NCBI GenBank assembly: GCA_035535995.1
Contig: DATLOZ010000018.1
Location: 1 to 64,000, forward strand
From: JANYCO01 sp035535995
GTDB lineage: Bacteria; Bacteroidota; Bacteroidia; Cytophagales; Cytophagaceae
DNA: 64,000 bases
Direction: 5' to 3'
Positions 34,640 through 44,517 of this stretch are shown in pieces (the first letter of the stretch is position 1; each line of letters begins with the position of its first letter). Under the pieces are notes generated by a model. That model did not search any database and was not told where the DNA came from. It was given only the letters and a program-made list of their open reading frames with translations. A program made the translations under genes and the position numbers.

Positions 34640-35461
34640 ATGATAAAGAGACAACCCACCGTCCATCTGAATGGTTTAATTATATTGGTTACCGTACTAG
34701 CTGCCTTGAGTTCCTGTGTGAGCAGCAGAAAAGTTCGTTATTTCAGAGACATTGCCGATACTACGCACGGATCAAGGCTTGCTTCACAACCCTTCAAGGA
34801 TCCGGTGATCCAACCGGATGATATACTTTCCATTTCCATTCAAACGATCGATCCTCAAAATTCCACGATCATTAATCAAATGTCTGGTGCTATGCCATCG
34901 GTAGGCTCTAGTTCGGCAAGCCCAATTGGTCAACAGGTAGTGACAGGATTTATTGTAGATAAACAAGGAGAGGTAGAACTTGCGATGATTGGTAAAGTTA
35001 AACTGGCTGGTAAGACTACTGCGGAAGCCAGAGATACTTTGCGTACCCTTGCAGGGTTGTATTTTAAAAACTGTACTGTAAATGTACGTTTTGTAAATTA
35101 TAAGATTACTGTCTTAGGAGAAGTGAACCGGCCAGCTACTTATACAGTACCTAATGAAAAGATTAGCTTGCTCGATGCATTAGGGTTGGCAGGGGATCTT
35201 ACGATCTATGGCAAACGAAATAATGTATTATTAATTCGTGAAAGCGAAAAAGGCGGAAAAGAGGTTGAAAGATTTAATTTAAATTCTTCAGATATATTTA
35301 AATCGCCTTATTTTTATTTAAGACAAAACGATGTGATTTATGTAGAGCCAAACAAAGCAAAAGCAGCTTCACTGAATACGGCACGAGCACAAACCTTTGC
35401 ATTAATTGGTACAATGCTGTCGGTATTGATTGTGTTGTTCTCTAGAGTAAATTTTAAATAA
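34640..35461 (+). CDS. Wza-like polysaccharide export lipoprotein
   Basis: A 273-residue outer-membrane lipoprotein. The lipobox LSSC is near residue 26, followed by a polysaccharide export domain (VIQPDDILSISIQT; TGFIVDKQGEVELAMIGKVK) and one SLBB domain (VLGEVNRPATYTVPNEKISL). A C-terminal hydrophobic segment (TFALIGTMLSVLIVLFSRVN) is the likely outer-membrane helix. It forms the export channel with the Wzc-like kinase encoded 12 bases downstream. Confidence 0.93.
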   Translation: MIKRQPTVHLNGLIILVTVLAALSSCVSSRKVRYFRDIADTTHGSRLASQPFKDPVIQPDDILSISIQTIDPQNSTIINQMSGAMPSVGSSSASPIGQQVVTGFIVDKQGEVELAMIGKVKLAGKTTAEARDTLRTLAGLYFKNCTVNVRFVNYKITVLGEVNRPATYTVPNEKISLLDALGLAGDLTIYGKRNNVLLIRESEKGGKEVERFNLNSSDIFKSPYFYLRQNDVIYVEPNKAKAASLNTARAQTFALIGTMLSVLIVLFSRVNFK

Positions 35462-35473
35462 TTCTTTCTGAAC

Positions 35474-37864
35474 ATGAATTCTATTAACAATGCTACGGAA
35501 CAAGAATCAGAGCTAAACCTGAAAGCTTTAGTAAGCCGTATTATGAGTGAGTGGTGGATCTTTGTGCTAAGCCTAGTTTTCTGTGTTGGACTTGCTTATT
35601 TATTTTTGCGGTATAAAACACCTATGTATAAGATTACTGCGAAAGTGCTGGTAAAAGACGAAAAAAAAGGAGCCGGTGGAGTTAATGGAGGTGAAATTCT
35701 CGGCGATCTAAGTAGCTTACTTAACATGAAAAGTAACGTCGACAACGAAGCGGAGATTCTAAAAACGCGCAGTTTGATGGAAAAGGTAGTGCGGTTAAAA
35801 AATCTTAATATTATCTATGCCCATATTGGAAGAATCAAAAATCAGGAACTAGATGCGTCACCTTTTGTAGTAGACCTTTTGGATATTAAGGACACTATTA
35901 AAAAAAATACCTTTTATCTAACCATTCCCCGCAATAGCAATCAGTTTGAACTTTCTTACAACAATCCTGTCACCGAAGAAGACACCGTCAGAAATATGAC
36001 TTTTGGTGATTCGATTACTGTGCCAGGTGTAGGGAAGATTAGAATACGCAGAGATCCGAATGTAGAACAGGAAAAAGAGAAATACATGTTTCGGATTGCT
36101 TCGGTAGACGAGCGTGTAGCGGCTTTGCAGAAAGAATTGAAAGTTTCAGTAGCCAATAAGTTAGTTACTGTGATTGACCTTGAGTTGAATTATGCATTGC
36201 CTGTTAAAGGAGAAAAGATTCTTACAGAACTAATCGAAGAATATATTCGTCGAAATATTGAAGATAAAAATATGATTGCAGACAGTACTATTGCCTTTAT
36301 CGAAAATAGATTAGGACTTGTAGGTACAGAGCTCAGTGATATTGAAGGAAATATTCAAGGGTTCAAACAGGGAAATAAGCTGGCAGATCTTTCTGAGCAA
36401 TCGCGGTTGCTAGTAGAAAATACCAGTAAATATATTACCAGGATAGCTGATATCGAAACACAAGTAAATATTACCAGAGCACTGGAGGAATATTTAAAAG
36501 ACGAACAAAAAAACAAGAGAGTAGTTCCTGCTTCTGTATTACCACAGGATTTGGTATTCAGCAAACTTGTAGAAAATTACAACGAGCTTCTTCTCGAGCG
36601 CGATCGCCAGTTGCTCACCTCTACAGAAAGTAATCCGTATATTAAAAATCTGGACGAACGGATTTCCGCAATGCGGGTAGCAATGATTTCTAACCTGGAA
36701 GGCACAAGAAAATCATTAGAAATTACGGAAGCAGAATTGCAGAAAGAACTTAATAAGATTGAAAAAGAAATTCGCAAAGTCCCTTCGCATGAGCGCACCT
36801 ATCTTGATCTGGCAAGGCAGCAACAGATTAAGCAGGAATTATATCTTTTTCTGCTGGAAAAGAGAGAAGAAACGGCTATTTCCAAAACTTCTAATATTTC
36901 CAATGCCAAGATAATAGACATGCCAAAGTCAGAATTCAAACCATACAGCCCAAATCGTATGCTGATTCTTTTGATAGGTGTAGCCGCAGGATTAGCACTG
37001 CCATTTGGAAGAATTTATTTATTAAATATTCTCAACGATAAGGTACAGTCAAAAGAAGATATTATTCATGTTACCCAGGTTCCTATTGTCGGAGAAATTA
37101 GTCACAACGACAAAGATGAAGTGTTGGTCATCGCTAATAATCCACGTGCAGTAATTGCCGAGCAATTCCGTGCTTTGCGGACTAATCTTCAGTTCATGCT
37201 TGGCTCATTGAACACAAAGGGAAATGTGATCTTACTTACATCCAGTATGTCTGGAGAGGGAAAATCTTTTACAGCAGTAAATCTGGGCTCCGTGTTAGCT
37301 ATCTCAGGAAAGAAAGTTTTGATGATGGAATTGGATCTGCGGAAGCCAAATCTTTCTCCAGGCTTGAATATTAAAAATGATTTCGGATTTACAAATTATG
37401 TAATTAATACCGAAATAGAACTTTCAGACATTATACAGTCGGCGGGGGTTCATGAAAATCTGTTTATCATCCCATGCGGCCCGCTGCCTCCAAATCCAGC
37501 GGAAATGATAATGAATGCCAGAGTAGAAAAAATGATGACGGAACTAAAATCACAATATGATTACATCATTATAGATGCGCCGCCGATCGGGTTAGTGACG
37601 GATGCACAATTGCTGAATCAGTATGCAGATATGACGTTGTACTTAGTACGTCAGAAATATACTTACAAAAACCAATTAAATATTGTGGAAGATTTACGTA
37701 CGCAAGGTAAAATGAAAACGATTGGTATTGTAGTAAATGATATTAAAAAGTCAAATGGCTATGGATATGGCTACGGCGGTTATGGCTATGGCTATGGAGA
37801 CTATGGTTCGGTGCAATCTAAGAAAGGGAAAAGAAAGCTATTTAAGAGTAATGAGAGGAAATAG
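35474..37864 (+). CDS. Wzc-like chain-length determinant / tyrosine autokinase
   Basis: A 796-residue inner-membrane protein. The N-terminal Wzz domain has two transmembrane helices (WWIFVLSLVFCVGLAYLFLR and MLILLIGVAAGLALPFGRIY) around a long periplasmic coiled coil. The cytoplasmic BY-kinase domain has Walker A SSMSGEGKSFTAVN, Walker A' LMMELDLRKPN and Walker B YIIIDAPPIG. The tail is Tyr/Gly-rich (SNGYGYGYGGYGYGYGDYGS, followed by a basic end), the expected autophosphorylation cluster, with at least seven Tyr. It controls polymer length with the Wza-like channel. Its stop overlaps the flippase start by 14 bases. Confidence 0.95.
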   Translation: MNSINNATEQESELNLKALVSRIMSEWWIFVLSLVFCVGLAYLFLRYKTPMYKITAKVLVKDEKKGAGGVNGGEILGDLSSLLNMKSNVDNEAEILKTRSLMEKVVRLKNLNIIYAHIGRIKNQELDASPFVVDLLDIKDTIKKNTFYLTIPRNSNQFELSYNNPVTEEDTVRNMTFGDSITVPGVGKIRIRRDPNVEQEKEKYMFRIASVDERVAALQKELKVSVANKLVTVIDLELNYALPVKGEKILTELIEEYIRRNIEDKNMIADSTIAFIENRLGLVGTELSDIEGNIQGFKQGNKLADLSEQSRLLVENTSKYITRIADIETQVNITRALEEYLKDEQKNKRVVPASVLPQDLVFSKLVENYNELLLERDRQLLTSTESNPYIKNLDERISAMRVAMISNLEGTRKSLEITEAELQKELNKIEKEIRKVPSHERTYLDLARQQQIKQELYLFLLEKREETAISKTSNISNAKIIDMPKSEFKPYSPNRMLILLIGVAAGLALPFGRIYLLNILNDKVQSKEDIIHVTQVPIVGEISHNDKDEVLVIANNPRAVIAEQFRALRTNLQFMLGSLNTKGNVILLTSSMSGEGKSFTAVNLGSVLAISGKKVLMMELDLRKPNLSPGLNIKNDFGFTNYVINTEIELSDIIQSAGVHENLFIIPCGPLPPNPAEMIMNARVEKMMTELKSQYDYIIIDAPPIGLVTDAQLLNQYADMTLYLVRQKYTYKNQLNIVEDLRTQGKMKTIGIVVNDIKKSNGYGYGYGGYGYGYGDYGSVQSKKGKRKLFKSNERK

Positions 37865-39368
37865 AATTATTGTCAATACTTGTATTTTGTATGGCAGAAT
37901 GGTACTGACCATTGGTATTTCTCTTTATTCTACAAGATTAGTATTAAATTCACTGGGTGCTACTGATTTTGGTATTTTTAATCTTGTAGCAGGTATTATA
38001 GCCTTGCTTTCATTTTTAAATACCGCAATGACTACATCGACACAGCGGTATCTTTCATATCATCACGGCCGCAGCGACACAATATTGTTAAAAAAAATTT
38101 TTTCAAATAGTCTTTTTATCCATCTCATAATAGGGTTGTTAATAGTAATGCTTTTAGAAGTATTGGGAATCTTTTTTTTTGATCGATTTCTTAACATTCC
38201 GGCGTCTCGCATAGATAGTGCGCGTATAGCGTATCATTATATGTCATTCACAGTTTTTTTTTCCATTGCAATTGTACCTTTTATTGCACTTTCAAATGCG
38301 CATGAAAATATGCTTTGGATAGCAATAGTATCCATTATAGAATCAATTTTAAAATTAGGAGCAGCACTCCTCCTATTTATTGTTCTTAACGACAAGTTGA
38401 TCGTATATGCTCAGTTGACAGGTGTCATTAGTCTGTTTGTTTTTTTGTTGCATATGTTGTATTGTGCTCATAAATATAATGAGTCCTCGATCCGTAAATT
38501 TTGGAAGATTGACAAAAAATTAATTAAAGAGCTATCTTCTTTTGCAGGCTGGAATTTATTTGGAACATTGTGTTTTTTAGGAAGAACGCAAGGGTTGGCG
38601 GTACTTTTAAATTTGTTTTTTGGGGCAATGATCAACGCAGCATATGCAATAGCTAACCAGGTTTCCGGACAATTAAACTTTTTTTCCATAGCGATGTTAC
38701 AAGCGCTCAACCCTCAGATTATGAAAAGCGAAGGGGAGGGTGACAGACAAAAAATGTTAGGACTTTCTATGGCAGCAAGTAAGTTTGGTTTCTTTTTACT
38801 GGCATTTATTACTATCCCTTGCATTTTTGAAATGAAACAAATTCTAACTTTTTGGCTAAAAGAAGTACCAGTTCATACTATAATCTTCTGCCAGCTTATA
38901 TTGTTGGGAGCTTTAATTAACCAGCTTACGGTTGGCCTTCAGTCAGCCTTACAGGCAGTGGGAGAGATTAAAATGTATCAGATTGTAGTAGGTTCGATTA
39001 TTTTATTAAATCTTCCTGTTGCTTTCATTTTATTAAAAAATGGGTTTCCGGCGTATACAGTATTTGTCAGTTATTCAATAATAGAACTATTTGCTTCTGG
39101 CGGCAGAATTTATTTCATTAAAAAATTAACAGGGCTTTCGATCAGGGAATATTTTTTGAAGGTTATTATAAAAGAGATTATTCCGGTAGGAATTTCCTGC
39201 CTATACTGTTGGATGATCATAAAATATAGTAGTTATGTTCAATATCGTTTTGTGTATACATGTGCAATATCAGCATTGCTTTTTTGGATAAGCGTTTATG
39301 TTATTGGGTTAGAAAAAGAAGAAAGAAGCTATGTTGTAGAGATGATTTTTAAGAAAAAAACGAAATGA
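37851..39368 (+). CDS. Wzx-type oligosaccharide flippase
   Basis: A 505-residue membrane protein with about 12-14 hydrophobic segments, of the MATE/MOP flippase superfamily. The start at 37851 (MRGNRIIVNTCILYGRMVLT) is chosen over one at 37737, which would translate the kinase's Tyr codons in the wrong frame as Met/Ala repeats. The segments SLYSTRLVLNSLGATDFGIF and NAAYAIANQVSGQLNFFSIA are typical. It moves lipid-linked repeat units across the inner membrane. From this gene on, the DNA is noticeably more AT-rich than the flanking housekeeping genes. Confidence 0.88.
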   Translation: MRGNRIIVNTCILYGRMVLTIGISLYSTRLVLNSLGATDFGIFNLVAGIIALLSFLNTAMTTSTQRYLSYHHGRSDTILLKKIFSNSLFIHLIIGLLIVMLLEVLGIFFFDRFLNIPASRIDSARIAYHYMSFTVFFSIAIVPFIALSNAHENMLWIAIVSIIESILKLGAALLLFIVLNDKLIVYAQLTGVISLFVFLLHMLYCAHKYNESSIRKFWKIDKKLIKELSSFAGWNLFGTLCFLGRTQGLAVLLNLFFGAMINAAYAIANQVSGQLNFFSIAMLQALNPQIMKSEGEGDRQKMLGLSMAASKFGFFLLAFITIPCIFEMKQILTFWLKEVPVHTIIFCQLILLGALINQLTVGLQSALQAVGEIKMYQIVVGSIILLNLPVAFILLKNGFPAYTVFVSYSIIELFASGGRIYFIKKLTGLSIREYFLKVIIKEIIPVGISCLYCWMIIKYSSYVQYRFVYTCAISALLFWISVYVIGLEKEERSYVVEMIFKKKTK

Positions 39369-39369
39369 C

Positions 39370-40422
39370 TTATGATTTGTTTTTTACAGCAGAAAAATAA
39401 TATTCTAATTTGCTTAAAGGAGTAACTGCTTTTTCAAAAAAGCTATTCCAAAACGATTTCAGCTTTTTTTCTATAAATAAATGAATAGTGTATGCAACGG
39501 TAAGAACAATTAATATTAAAACTGGGTAAAGAATCCATTTGTTATTATCTGTAGCAAATTTTGATAAAAAGGCATATCCGAAATGTGCATGTATTAGGTA
39601 TAAAGGATAAGTTAATGCGCCTAATAATTCAGATTTAAATAATTTGATGTTTCGGACAGATTCAAAATTCAGACTTGTAAAGAAAATTACAAACACGAAC
39701 ATACAGCCATAAAGAATATATGATTCAAAAGGAGTAGTAGCCTTAACGTTAATTTGCATAAAGCATAAGATACATGCGACAAGCAATGGTAGCAAAGAGG
39801 AGAGGCGTTTATCGTTTCTGTATATGGCGATCAGTGTGCCAAAACTGAAGAACGCAAATTGCATATGAAAAATAGACTTCTCGAAATTTAATATGTGAAA
39901 AACCAAAATGAGAACAGGCCAGCATTTGAAAAAAAGAATAAGCTTTTTTGATCCTGCAAAGAACAAAATAATGGCCACTGCAATATAAAATTTAAGTTCT
40001 AGAAACAATGTCCAGTATACACCGTCAATATTTTTGACACCAAAGAATTCTTGCAACATAGTAAGGTTCACAACAAATTGAAAAAAGGATACACTCATAG
40101 AAGTTCCTTGTGACCATAAAAATAAAAACACAGAGGAAAAAAGAATACTCATCCAATAGGCTGGGTATAATCGTAAAAATCTTGATTTTACAAACTCAGA
40201 AGCTGATTTATTTAACGAAGAATAAAAAATAACATATCCGCTAATGATGAAGAAAAAACTTACGCCTGCATATCCGAGTTTAAAAAAATTTGAAAAAAAA
40301 GGAGTATAAGTAATGGACGTGATTTTACCATTGTGAATGCCATTATAAAAGTAATGTTGGAGAAGAACAAAGAGAGCAGCGAAAAATCTCCCATAATCTA
40401 ATACTTCTATTCGGCGTTTCAT
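39370..40422 (-). CDS. Acyltransferase 3 family membrane protein
   Basis: A 350-residue membrane protein with about 10 hydrophobic segments. The N-terminal motif EVLDYGRFFAALFVLLQHYF is the acyltransferase-3 signature with its catalytic His, followed by GYAGVSFFFIISGYVIFYS. Members acetylate or otherwise acylate surface sugars. It is the only minus-strand gene inside the polysaccharide locus and has its own -7 element (40439-40446). It ends just 1 base from the flippase stop, so it is convergent with it. Confidence 0.9.
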   Translation of the reverse strand: MKRRIEVLDYGRFFAALFVLLQHYFYNGIHNGKITSITYTPFFSNFFKLGYAGVSFFFIISGYVIFYSSLNKSASEFVKSRFLRLYPAYWMSILFSSVFLFLWSQGTSMSVSFFQFVVNLTMLQEFFGVKNIDGVYWTLFLELKFYIAVAIILFFAGSKKLILFFKCWPVLILVFHILNFEKSIFHMQFAFFSFGTLIAIYRNDKRLSSLLPLLVACILCFMQINVKATTPFESYILYGCMFVFVIFFTSLNFESVRNIKLFKSELLGALTYPLYLIHAHFGYAFLSKFATDNNKWILYPVLILIVLTVAYTIHLFIEKKLKSFWNSFFEKAVTPLSKLEYYFSAVKNKS

Positions 40423-40438
40423 AAGCTGTTGAGTTTTT

Positions 40439-40446
40439 CAAATGTA
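40439..40446 (-). promoter_or_regulatory. -7 element of the acyltransferase gene
   Basis: TACATTTG on the minus strand, exact to TAnnTTTG, with a predicted leader of about 10 bases. It shows that the acyltransferase can be expressed independently of the surrounding operon. Confidence 0.5.
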
Positions 40447-40590
40447 TAAAAAATTTGTAATAGAGATAGAATCAGAAAGTTTAATTTTAATTGGATAAGT
40501 TAAATAAAACAGTACATTGATTATGCAAGAATTTCAAAAGTTATATCTTTATAACGAAACATTGGTACCAATCAATTTTCTGTAACATTT

Positions 40591-41481
40591 ATGAAATTAC
40601 TATATTATAAAGACCCCAAAGGAAATTTCGGAGATGATTTAAACCCATGGCTTTGGCCGCAGTTTTTTGGGGAGTTCAAAAATACCGATCCGGATGTTTT
40701 TTTGGGTATTGGTTCGATTCTTTACAATGATTTCCCATTGTTGAAAAACACAGAATTAAATAAAAAAATTGTATTTGGCACAGGCATAAGGCCATCGTAT
40801 AGACCACTTATATACGATAAATCCTGGGATATAAAATTTCTCAGAGGACCACTTTCTGCTTATGCATTTAACAATGAATTTGAGTATATCGCGGACGGAG
40901 CTTATGCCATTAATTTAATAAAGGGATTAGAAAGATTTAGAAACGCAGAAAAAAAATATGCGGTAAGTGTAATGCCTTATTTCAAATCGATGCATTATTT
41001 TAATTGGGAAAGAATATGCAATGACCTGGGATATCATTTTATTTCTCCTCATTCGGAGAAAGGAGTAGAAGATACTTTAATGGAAATAGCCTCCTCGAAG
41101 ACTATTATCACAGAGGCTATGCATGGGGCTATTCTTGCAGATGCGTTGAGAGTGCCCTGGAGTCGTTTTGTATTTTCTACGCCTCATACAGAAGGGGGTA
41201 TGGTCTCGGAATTCAAATGGATGGATTGGTTGTATTCTATTCAAATAAACAGGTTAAATACAACATCCGTCAATTTGTATAGGAAAAATTTTCCGCATAT
41301 TCAGATTCTTAATTTATCGAACAAACTTTTAAACGTAGAATTTTTTATTAAAAGCCGTGTAAAGACAGAGTTGCTTAAAAAATTATCAACGATCAATAAT
41401 TATTATTTGTCAAAAGATTCCATGATTGACACAATCTCGGATAGGATCAATAATAAAATAGAACAATTAAAGCAGAAATAG
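40591..41481 (+). CDS. Polysaccharide pyruvyl transferase family protein
   Basis: A 296-residue cytoplasmic protein. The start MKLLYYKDPKGNFGDDLNPW contains the NFGDxL motif of the pyruvyl transferase family. The C-terminal block VEDTLMEIASSKTIITEAMH, followed by GAILADAL, holds the conserved His/Gly region. The family adds ketal-linked pyruvate to exopolysaccharide sugars. The next glycosyltransferase ATG directly follows the stop codon, so translation is coupled. Confidence 0.85.
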   Translation: MKLLYYKDPKGNFGDDLNPWLWPQFFGEFKNTDPDVFLGIGSILYNDFPLLKNTELNKKIVFGTGIRPSYRPLIYDKSWDIKFLRGPLSAYAFNNEFEYIADGAYAINLIKGLERFRNAEKKYAVSVMPYFKSMHYFNWERICNDLGYHFISPHSEKGVEDTLMEIASSKTIITEAMHGAILADALRVPWSRFVFSTPHTEGGMVSEFKWMDWLYSIQINRLNTTSVNLYRKNFPHIQILNLSNKLLNVEFFIKSRVKTELLKKLSTINNYYLSKDSMIDTISDRINNKIEQLKQK

Positions 41482-42492
41482 ATGGGTAAAATCTACATTT
41501 TATATTATGAATTTAAAAGCACTGCCGGTAACCATGCTGGAATGGCTTATCTTGCAAGATACTTAGCCAAAAATAATTCTCAGGTATATCTCATCAGGCA
41601 CATCCCACAAGAATACAAAGGAGGAAAGTATATTGGTTACATGTATTCCCTTTTGTTGGCACTCTATCTTTTGCTACGGGTAAGGAAGAATGACAAGATT
41701 TTTTTTATGGAATACATTTCGGGGCATTTTGCTTATCAGGAAAATATTGCCAAATGGTTTAAGTTTTTCAACAAAAAAAATCAGCTTTTGGGTTTAGTAC
41801 ACCTCTCCGGGATTCATCTGAAAGAGTATTACAAAAATGAAGAAGCTATTTTGTCTAGACTGCTCCATTTGGATAAAGTTGTAGTATTTGGTAGTAGTTT
41901 GAAATCTTTTATAATGCAACTTGGTTTTCCACGTGAAATTATCTGTACTTTTCATTACGTTGATACAATGTATTATAAACCTGCTGCTATACTTCCTGTG
42001 CAAGGGGAACTCCAGGTGGTCTTTGTAGGCAATCTAAAACGAAATTTCAAACAACTCGAAGAAATCATAAAAGGTTCGGATGGCTCTATTCGCTTCCATA
42101 TATGTATGGGCAAATTTGCACAAGCGCTTACATTGGAATCTTATTCGAATGTTTCTTTATATGGATTCCTTGAAGAAGATGATTTGTTAAAATTGTTACA
42201 ATCATGCCATGTGAACCTTTCCGTATTACAAGATACTGTAGGTAGTAATGCCATTACCTGTTCACTTGCCGCAGGATTAGTACAGGTGGGATCAGACGTA
42301 GGCTCCATCAGAGATTACTGTGATGGACAGGATTCGTTTTTGTGTAAAAACACTAGTGAATTTATAAAGGCATTAGAGACCTTACAAAAAGATTCTATGC
42401 AAGTGGTACAAATGCGAAATAATGCAGTAAAAAAAGCAGCAAATTTTTCAAAAGAAAATTTTTTAAACGAGTTTGAAAAATTCTGGAGATAA
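41482..42492 (+). CDS. Glycosyltransferase, GT4-like
   Basis: A 336-residue protein with a GT-B layout: an N-terminal domain (YEFKSTAGNHAGMAYLARYL) and a C-terminal donor domain (LQVVFVGNLKRNFKQLEEII; LYGFLEEDDLLKLLQSCHVN; SNAITCSLAAGLVQVGSDVG). The usual EAMA-type acidic motif near the C-terminus is replaced by a divergent ITCSLAAG segment, so the family assignment is approximate. It directly follows the pyruvyl-transferase gene and precedes the polymerase by 5 bases. Confidence 0.78.
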   Translation: MGKIYILYYEFKSTAGNHAGMAYLARYLAKNNSQVYLIRHIPQEYKGGKYIGYMYSLLLALYLLLRVRKNDKIFFMEYISGHFAYQENIAKWFKFFNKKNQLLGLVHLSGIHLKEYYKNEEAILSRLLHLDKVVVFGSSLKSFIMQLGFPREIICTFHYVDTMYYKPAAILPVQGELQVVFVGNLKRNFKQLEEIIKGSDGSIRFHICMGKFAQALTLESYSNVSLYGFLEEDDLLKLLQSCHVNLSVLQDTVGSNAITCSLAAGLVQVGSDVGSIRDYCDGQDSFLCKNTSEFIKALETLQKDSMQVVQMRNNAVKKAANFSKENFLNEFEKFWR

Positions 42493-42497
42493 AAAGG

Positions 42498-43631
42498 ATG
42501 GAATTTACCTACATCTTTTATTCGTTTTTTTTAATAGGCATGATCATAATGTCTATGCCACTTTCTCACACAGAAGTTGATGCAGATATAACATCTCAAT
42601 GGCATAAGAAAAAGACGACATTTCTAATCATTGTCATTTATTCTTTATTGGTTGGATGTCGTTATGATGTTGGCGTTGATTATATGGGCTATCTTGGTTG
42701 GTACAATAAGGTAAGGCTTACCGGAAATTTTCCCGTGGAAAACAGCGAAATCGGGTATGTGTGGTTAAATGAAATTCTGGTCTCAATAGAGGCACATTAT
42801 GTCTTCTTATTTATCATAATCGCATTTCTACAGATTTTCTTTTTATTGAAAGCGATGGAGCGTTATAATTTTCTGCTTCCGTGGTATTTCTTTTTCTTCT
42901 TTACATCTCTATTAATGTTCAGCAGCATGAATATTATGCGTCAGACTATTGCTTATTTTCTTTTCTTTTATACAATTACTCTGTTTCTGGATAAAAAATA
43001 TTGGCAGGTTGCCCTTTTGGTGTTATTAGGAGCTAGTTTTCACAAAAGCATTTTACTGTTTGTATGGGTATATCCTTTATTAAGATATGATTGGTTTACT
43101 AATAGGTATATTCAGATAGGTGCTCTGGTAGTAGTAACATTTATCGCTTCCCAATGGATCTCAATTATTATTGAATATGCATCACCGATAATTAATTTAT
43201 TGGGATATCAATATTATATAGAAAACATAGACCAAATGAATGAGATTACCAAAGACACATCGTCTGGCAGTGGCTTTGGTAAATATTTATTGTTTTTTAT
43301 AGATGTATTTATTATTTTTTTTAGTACTAGAATAAAAATACAATATCATAAAGTACATATACATTCGTTTTATAATCTTTATTTCCTAGGGGCTATACTT
43401 GAGCGTGTTTTTGCAGAAAACTTTATTCTTTCCCGTACTAATGATTATCTGGTTAATTTCAGAGTTTTATTGTTAAGCTTTGTATGCTTTCATATATTTA
43501 AAAACAAGGTGCCTTTTTTTCAACGAGTGGTTGCTGGTCTAATAGTATTATCTATGCTTTCCTATTTTTACAGAGGAATAGATAACTCTGCTGCAAAATG
43601 TGCTCCTTTTTCCTTTTTCTTTGATTATTGA
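42498..43631 (+). CDS. EpsG family polysaccharide polymerase (Wzy-like)
   Basis: A 377-residue membrane protein with about 10 transmembrane segments. The motifs VGCRYDVGVDYMGYLGWYNK and FSSMNIMRQTIAYFLFFYTI are the EpsG family hallmarks, with a hydrophilic loop near residues 245-260. It probably polymerises the lipid-linked repeat units delivered by the flippase. The following GT2 gene starts 1 base after the stop. Confidence 0.88.
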   Translation: MEFTYIFYSFFLIGMIIMSMPLSHTEVDADITSQWHKKKTTFLIIVIYSLLVGCRYDVGVDYMGYLGWYNKVRLTGNFPVENSEIGYVWLNEILVSIEAHYVFLFIIIAFLQIFFLLKAMERYNFLLPWYFFFFFTSLLMFSSMNIMRQTIAYFLFFYTITLFLDKKYWQVALLVLLGASFHKSILLFVWVYPLLRYDWFTNRYIQIGALVVVTFIASQWISIIIEYASPIINLLGYQYYIENIDQMNEITKDTSSGSGFGKYLLFFIDVFIIFFSTRIKIQYHKVHIHSFYNLYFLGAILERVFAENFILSRTNDYLVNFRVLLLSFVCFHIFKNKVPFFQRVVAGLIVLSMLSYFYRGIDNSAAKCAPFSFFFDY

Positions 43632-43632
43632 C

Positions 43633-44517
43633 ATGATAAAGTTTAGTATTGTAATTTGTACATATAATAGGGTTTCTTATTTGCGGGAAACAATTGATTC
43701 ATTGTTGGCTGTCTTAAAGAGTCATAATAATTATGAATTGATTATTATAGACAATAATTCGACCGATGAAACTTCTACTATCATAAAGTTATATAACGGT
43801 GTGCCAGAAATACGTTATTTTTTAGAACAAAATCAGGGGCTATCCTATGCAAGGAATAGAGGTATTGTAGAAGCGAAAGGTGAATTGTTGATCTTTTTGG
43901 ATGACGATATTGAGATAGAAGAAAACTATTTTACGATTATAGAGCGGCTTTTTGTCAATTCTAAAATTAATATAGTGGGAGGGAAAGTATTGCCTTACAA
44001 GATAAATGTCCCGGACTGGCTGCCTCTAAAGTATTATTATTTAGCAAGTATTTTTGATCCAGGAGACAAAGAACGCTCGGTTAAAAAAATTATGGGAGCA
44101 AATTATGCCATGCGAAAAACTATTGCACAAAAAATAGGATGGTATGATACAAACCTAGGGAGAAAGGGCTCATCATTAATGGGTGGAGAAGAAGTTGATT
44201 ACTTGAACAGGGCACAAATAATGGGAATTGAAGTACTATATAGTCCACTGTTAATAGTTTTTCATAAAATCAATGATAAATTGACAAAAGGGTATATTCT
44301 TTCCTATTCCTATCAACTAGGCATATCAGAGATTTTAATCGACAGAAAAAAGTCGATCATAAAAACAATTTTGAAAATCTGTCGCTCGATTATGGATTTT
44401 ACTTTCTATACAACAGTGGGGGTTTTGATTCCAAATCAGAATGTAAAAATGCTGTTTTGCATCCGCTCTTATTATGCCAAGGGATATTTGAAAGGAATGA
44501 TAAATCTATTAAAATAA
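43633..44517 (+). CDS. Family 2 glycosyltransferase
   Basis: A 294-residue GT-A enzyme. The start at 43633 gives MIKFSIVICTYNRVSYLRET, the canonical GT2 N-terminus. YELIIIDNNSTDETS and the metal-binding motif GELLIFLDDDIEIEENY follow, then the acceptor region MGGEEVDYLNRAQIMGIEVL with the catalytic ED-type pair. It uses a nucleotide sugar to extend the lipid-linked repeat unit. Its TAA overlaps the next ATG (TAATG). Confidence 0.93.
   Translation: MIKFSIVICTYNRVSYLRETIDSLLAVLKSHNNYELIIIDNNSTDETSTIIKLYNGVPEIRYFLEQNQGLSYARNRGIVEAKGELLIFLDDDIEIEENYFTIIERLFVNSKINIVGGKVLPYKINVPDWLPLKYYYLASIFDPGDKERSVKKIMGANYAMRKTIAQKIGWYDTNLGRKGSSLMGGEEVDYLNRAQIMGIEVLYSPLLIVFHKINDKLTKGYILSYSYQLGISEILIDRKKSIIKTILKICRSIMDFTFYTTVGVLIPNQNVKMLFCIRSYYAKGYLKGMINLLK

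Noticed and set aside
37737..37850. Upstream start for the flippase
   Set aside because: This part translates the kinase's Tyr-Gly repeat in another frame, giving Met/Ala repeats; the start at 37851 fits the family.
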